From contig MBPM02000084.1 in assembly GCA_001695595.3 (NCBI GenBank), positions 124,001 through 188,000 on the forward strand: a stretch of 64,000 nucleotides of DNA, given 5' to 3'. This document shows positions 59,401-64,000 of the stretch, piece by piece. A program made the translations under genes and the position numbers. Numbering within the stretch: position 1 is the first letter of the stretch; every line of letters starts with the position of its first letter. Source of the DNA: Plasmopara viticola. Taxonomy: Eukaryota > Oomycota > Peronosporomycetes > Peronosporales > Peronosporaceae. Under the pieces are notes generated by a model. The model had not been told where the DNA came from. It ran no database searches and saw only the letters and a program-made list of their open reading frames with translations.

Positions 59401-61439
59401 ATCACTTTCCCTATCTCACGTCGGACCCGTTGCTCAGTGAGTAAGTGGATCTCTCAAGGGTGGGCAACGTGCGGCGGTAATCGGCAATGGGCGAGTCATC
59501 AACCCTCACCTTTTGCAATGTTGACTTTAAACGCTAAAACACCAAAGTAATGGGCCGTAGGTTAGCTTTGTTGCACTCATGTCATTTTCATTTGCCCTTA
59601 CTTATCAGCAAGGGTATTCCAGGTAGGAAAAAATCTTCCCAGAAAATCATGAACTTCTCTGTCTTTTCTTATACATGACCATTGAGTCTGCTGTCATGTC
59701 CAACACCTTTGTAGATTTACTCTCAAACAAAAACGATGTACTAACACCATTTTCGTTGACGTGAGAATTATTTACTGTCGTAAGGGATGAAAAGCCACAG
59801 CAGTGTGACCGAATTTATCACTAAGGCGGAGGTGAAAACCGAGCGAGGGTGAACTTTGGGTACGCGTTCCCAACCGCGGTCGTTTGGGAAGTTTTTCGAA
59901 GGTTTTCCATTGCCTTTGCAGCTCTTTGGAGGGCGAGCGCTTTATATCTTAGGCTCAGGTGAAGCTTTTGCAGGTGCAGCCTTTGCCGCTAGTGCAGCTT
60001 TGTAAAATGTGTAGCCTCAGGAGCAAATGATTATCGGAGCAGCAAAGTTTGCAAAAGTTGAAGTCGATCTTATAGATATGATTTGGCCGACCGGCAGCCT
60101 ACTTTGCTGCCTGTTTGGTCACTGTTATGACCAAAACGACTTCTCGTACAAAAGTCAAGAGTGCTGTATAACATTCGTCCCTCTCTTTATATCTTCCATC
60201 TATAACTAAATAGGGGATAATTTAACGGAATGTTGCATAGAAATGCTCAATCTCACGACGGCTATGCGCAAACATTTTGCAACACGTCAAATCCAGGTCA
60301 GATATTTTACTTCACGACGTATGAAGGCTGAGAGTCAGGGCCAATATGGCTATACTTCCCAGCACTGTCACCATCATGAATCAATTGACGAGCTTAAATC
60401 GAGACCACTCCTAGTCAATTCGTGGGCACCAAATACAATACGTTTACTTATTAGATTAAAGGCATTGATGTTATGGCTTTGGCATTTTGTCCAGCCACTT
60501 GCTAATTGCGTAAGATCCGAGCGGGTGATAAAGTCACTCCTACACTACCCAGACGTGCGGTCTAAAGCCGTCGCTAATGTACGAAGCATCACGGGCTTCG
60601 CTTTCCAGATTGCAACGGCCTTCGATTTACCGCTATAGCGGCCCTGTAAAGCGGAAAGTCCGCGCCACTTAAAAAAAAGTACCTAGCATTCCTCGAAAGC
60701 GCATCATTTTCAAAACGCACTTTACATTAAAACGCGGAAAGCCTTAGACGCCGGGAGATGCTGCCTTACCCTGTACTTACGCCCTCTGCTTGAAGAGAAA
60801 AGTAATGTGCGAGTCCTCAAGATTGCTTTCTGTGATAAGCTGGTAAGGTCAAGCGGCAAACTTTACGAGGCCATCCCAAACCCTCGAGGCCCCGCTTGGT
60901 GGCACGGACTTATATGGCCACATGACGGATAAACATCACGGTCAGATCAACCGCCGAGCGTGTCTCAGCACGAGGTCTCTGAGCTGCGTCAGGGATTCAC
61001 TTTCTTTCGCATTTGTCTTCAGGCTCGGCTCAAAGCGCACATCCTTGTGTTCTCAACTTGAGTTTTAATCGAATTGTGGCTTTAATCACAATCAGCCGCC
61101 ATATGGCCCCCCTACTCGACTTATTAACAAGATTAGGCGCGGAAGCAGGGGGGATTCATGACTCATATGAGTTTCGGCGCTCTTAGATTTTTAATGCCTT
61201 TCATGATACCCCATCTAGAGAGGTACGTCGGCATTGGTTTGGAAAGATCGCATACCTGGGCCGTGAATAGCTCAATATAACGATATCTCATCATATTCGG
61301 AGATACCGACCTTATTGTTTATCTCAAGTTATCAATACATTTAAAGTCTCACTTCCTCATGTTTGTCTGATTTTCAATTTGTTTGTCTTGAACAGATACA
61401 ATCGCAACCCTTACTCAGCTGATCAGCGGTGTCAGAAAT
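56457..61439. other. gene-free region
   Basis: The first ~120 bp hold the desaturase promoter; the minus strand there reads CATCACTTGCAAATTC at about 56.50 kb, a loose match to the oomycete initiator style. Beyond that I see no gene. The longest frame is 131 codons (60243-60638, plus) without a recognised domain. The part from about 60 kb rightwards is probably the downstream end of the Gypsy relic at 61.4-63.3 kb. Confidence 0.35.
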
Positions 61440-63250
61440 GAGTTTGTAATAAATCTGGTCTTACTTTCGAGGCTTGGGAAGAACCGGGCCTCTCTCCCAC
61501 CTTATAACAGAAGCTTCGAAGAGTTTGTTTACCTCTTGGCATCTAAGCCCATTTGCAAAGAAGGGTGTAAGGCCGTGGGCGTATGAGTTGCATTGGTTAG
61601 TGCAAAAAAAGCTTATTGGCCTTTAAATGGGGCGCATCAGCGCACATACTGCACAGTGTGCTCTCGATCACGCGCTTTACTCCAACCATGCAGACATTAG
61701 TTTTCCTTGTCGCTAGAGCTTCACGTGCCAAAGCGTAGAACTTAATCGTGGGTCTTTATCCATATATGTTGCGTCCGTGTCATTTAGATAACGTATTTAC
61801 AGTCTGCAGTGCTGTTTTCTAGCCCAAAATACTGATTTTGAATACATCATCTTGCTTAAACTGCATACAAACACCGTTTTTATTGGTTTTCGACAAGCCA
61901 AAGACACAGTCGAGATTCATAAACTTCCAGCAGTCCACCGATAGTGTCAAGCTCTGCAAAGAAGCCGATTTGTGAGCCGCAATTTTATATTTCTGGCAGG
62001 GCTCATAGGCCCTTACATATTTGACCACCCGCCATAAATGTGGGATCACCAATATACTTTTAAGACAGATTCTATCGACCCTAAAAAAATGACTGCTTAT
62101 GAAAGCGTCAGATGTTTTCAAGGATATACTATACTTTGGGCATTCGTCATTTGGAGCAACTACTTAGTCTAGATTGGACGCATCCACCAAATAGTGGAGC
62201 AGGCCGTCTGTCAATGCAAGTACAATCGCTGTCGAAAGATAAGTCACTTGACTTAGGCATTTTTTGCGTGTGATGGAGATTTGTGTAAGAGCCTTAAATA
62301 GTATCCATGTTATCATATGCCTGACGAATGCGTTCATTAATAAAGCTTTCAGCTTAGCTTGTGTGAGACTGCTCATATTCCAATCTGCAAGCAAGAGCGA
62401 AAGCAAGCACATTAAGTTGCCAGGATTGCATTCAACACAAGAGATATATTCCGCAGCTAATGACAACCATCTTGTCCTTATCTGGGCAAAGTGGGTTACC
62501 AGCCACCGTGCATGGTCTGATCCTACAACAAAAGACTTAAATTTAAAGAATGCATTTAAACCTAACAAGTGCGTAATTATGACAATCACCTATTCGTCGA
62601 AAACGGAGATTTATTGTTTGGTGGCTTTTGGGTGCCTGTAACAAAGCGAGATCTCTCAATCATTTCCGCTGCATTTACGCATAGCCGATTGCATAGTTTA
62701 AAGCGTTGCGAGGCTATAGGGTTCGTACCGTACGGTAAAGCCAGATCCGAAGTGTGCTGAAGCTTTTTTTGACGCTATCAAAAACATCCTATTCTAGCAC
62801 CATTAGTCTACCTATTTGAATAGATCGATCAAAGGACTTGCGAGACCCGCATATCGTCCATTGGGTCTAGTAAGGTTCAGATTCTACTAAACCAAGCCGA
62901 GGCGACAATTACTATTTATCTCCGCACAAACCCCATAAATATATTTCGAAAGCAGCGGAGAAGTTGCTTTTCCTCCATAGCAGAGACGCGTTTGACGGAA
63001 GTGTCATGATTAATTTGCCTAAAACTTGGGCGTCCGCTGCCGAAGGTTTTACTTCCGGGAGACTATGGGCAATGATATCATCAAAATAGCTCTAGACGAA
63101 CGCTTACCAAACCGTCAACCGTCGGTGGGACATTTAGTAGCTTTTGTGGTATCACTGACCACTTCCACAGCATATCGTTAGGCGCTTTATCGCCGTAAGA
63201 GCTATATCTGACTTCCTCATTCGGAGGTGGCGATATTCATGCACCGAATT
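61440..63250 (-). pseudogene. Gypsy pol relic (RT, RNase H, integrase)
   Basis: Read on the minus strand, a Gypsy pol appears in order with frame changes. RT shows DMLWKWSVIPQKLLN (about 63.13 kb) and an intact catalytic YFDD (63088-63077) followed by IIAHS. The RNase H end shows SFVVGSDHARWL and TRWLSLAAEYISCV, then LLADWN (about 62.4-62.55 kb). The linker is DGLLHYLVDASNLD. Integrase shows ILVIPHLWRVVKYVRAYEPC with QKYK, then SVDCWKFMNLDCVFGLSKTN (61.9-62.05 kb), a decayed DPRLSSTLWH (about 61.73 kb) and ANGLRCQEV (about 61.55 kb). The HHCC zinc finger and first catalytic Asp are partly visible. Clearly dead but less decayed than the 36-kb relic. Confidence 0.75.
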
Positions 63251-64000
63251 GAGTGCACGTAGCACGTTCTTTTTGGGATGGGTAATTGCTAAGGTAGCGA
63301 GTGTTCCATAGTTCAGCTAATTATAAGCATGATCCAGTCGCCACCTTACGTGCAATTTCGACCAACAAAAGTCGATGATAATTCGACTTCCGCACCATGC
63401 TAGACTTTTTTCTTTTTCGGTAGATTAGGCATAAGCTCACACTGCTCTCATAGCAATAGTCCTGGTCTTGTGAGTCAGCACGAGATGAGCCTCGTTTCTT
63501 GAAGTCTAGCTTAAATTATGGATCTCTGAACAGTAAATTTATATATAACTTATACTGGATCCCCAGAACTTTCGAAACAAGCTGCAGCTTACGTCGCCTA
63601 AGAATCAATCCAAGACCTTTTTGTTTGAGCCAAAAAATGTATTCCGGTCCAAAAGAAGGATTTTCACCTTTAATACATCCATCTTGCGAACTTATTGGCT
63701 TTTGTTTGCCAAGAGCTCAGTAGCGGCAAGAACTTTATGGTCTAGTAGATTTGTCACCATACAAATAGTGTGCGTAGCGATTTTAGTCCAGATACGACGC
63801 CACTATTCAAAATCAGATTTGTTTTCTGCTTGCAGTCGTTGCTAACGTTAGCCATGAGTAACTATTGATTCTCCGACTCAAGTTTCTTACTCTGAAAGGC
63901 GTTGTCGCTTGGTGGAAATGCTCGCACAAACGTAAACACGCAAATTTCCCAAGCGGTTTCATTTTACGATTTAAAAATATGGCCACATTAGAAACCAAAA
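63251..64000. other. window edge, probably continuation of the Gypsy relic
   Basis: No separate gene is seen. By position on the minus strand this should hold the upstream RT and protease part of the Gypsy element, but I recognise no motif with confidence. Confidence 0.3.

Noticed and set aside
60243..60638. A 131-codon plus-strand frame as a gene
   Set aside because: No domain, and it lies downstream of a minus-strand Gypsy relic where random open stretches are expected.
1..64000. CRISPR arrays, operons or prokaryotic features
   Set aside because: No regularly spaced repeats. Spliced genes and eukaryotic families show that this is nuclear DNA of a eukaryote.

Overview
The window looks like nuclear DNA of an oomycete, most likely a Peronosporales species (Phytophthora or a downy mildew). 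The evidence is short GT-AG introns of about 50-100 nt in eukaryotic housekeeping genes, a delta-12 fatty-acid desaturase of the oomycete type, and a background of Copia, Gypsy and LINE elements whose proteins read like the common oomycete families. I cannot name the species from sequence alone. All gene models below were spliced by eye, using the reading frame, splice consensus and protein-family conservation.

Layout. 1-5.8 kb is non-coding and holds one short interspersed element copy. 5.8-7.3 kb holds one isolated gene, ketopantoate hydroxymethyltransferase (7 exons). 7.3-13.2 kb has no gene; it contains a strong inverted repeat and a decayed repeat field. 13.2-19.8 kb is a nearly full-length but inactivated LINE, followed by a tRNA-like sequence on the opposite strand. 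19.9-22.9 kb holds decayed coding-like sequence and a Gypsy RNase H relic. A Copia element with two 146-bp LTRs and a 5-bp target duplication has inserted into that relic (22.9-27.3 kb). 27.3-38.2 kb is a graveyard of minus-strand Copia and Gypsy relics, at least partly nested.

38.2-44.5 kb is a dense gene island: a VOC/glyoxalase-fold protein, a TPR-like protein, mitochondrial ribosomal protein mL54, LSm5, carnosine N-methyltransferase, a small acidic protein and the proteasome deubiquitinase RPN11. Neighbours are often divergent, with only 96-130 bp between start codons. 44.5-51.2 kb is again gene-free and holds the second copy of the short element. 51.2-56.5 kb is a second island: a PINX1-like G-patch protein, the five-RRM nucleolar protein RBM28/Nop4, and a delta-12 desaturase. 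56.5-64 kb has no gene and contains a Gypsy pol relic that runs towards the right edge.

Functions. The islands encode core housekeeping work: ribosome biogenesis (PINX1-like, RBM28/Nop4), mitochondrial translation (mL54), U6 snRNA/mRNA metabolism (LSm5), protein turnover (RPN11), pantothenate synthesis and polyunsaturated lipid synthesis. They alternate with retroelement deserts. I found no convincing new multi-gene system. The most notable items are the nested retroelements, the tRNA-like sequence abutting the LINE 3' end, a two-copy non-autonomous retroelement with target duplications, a 21-bp inverted repeat, and a bacterial-looking VOC gene.
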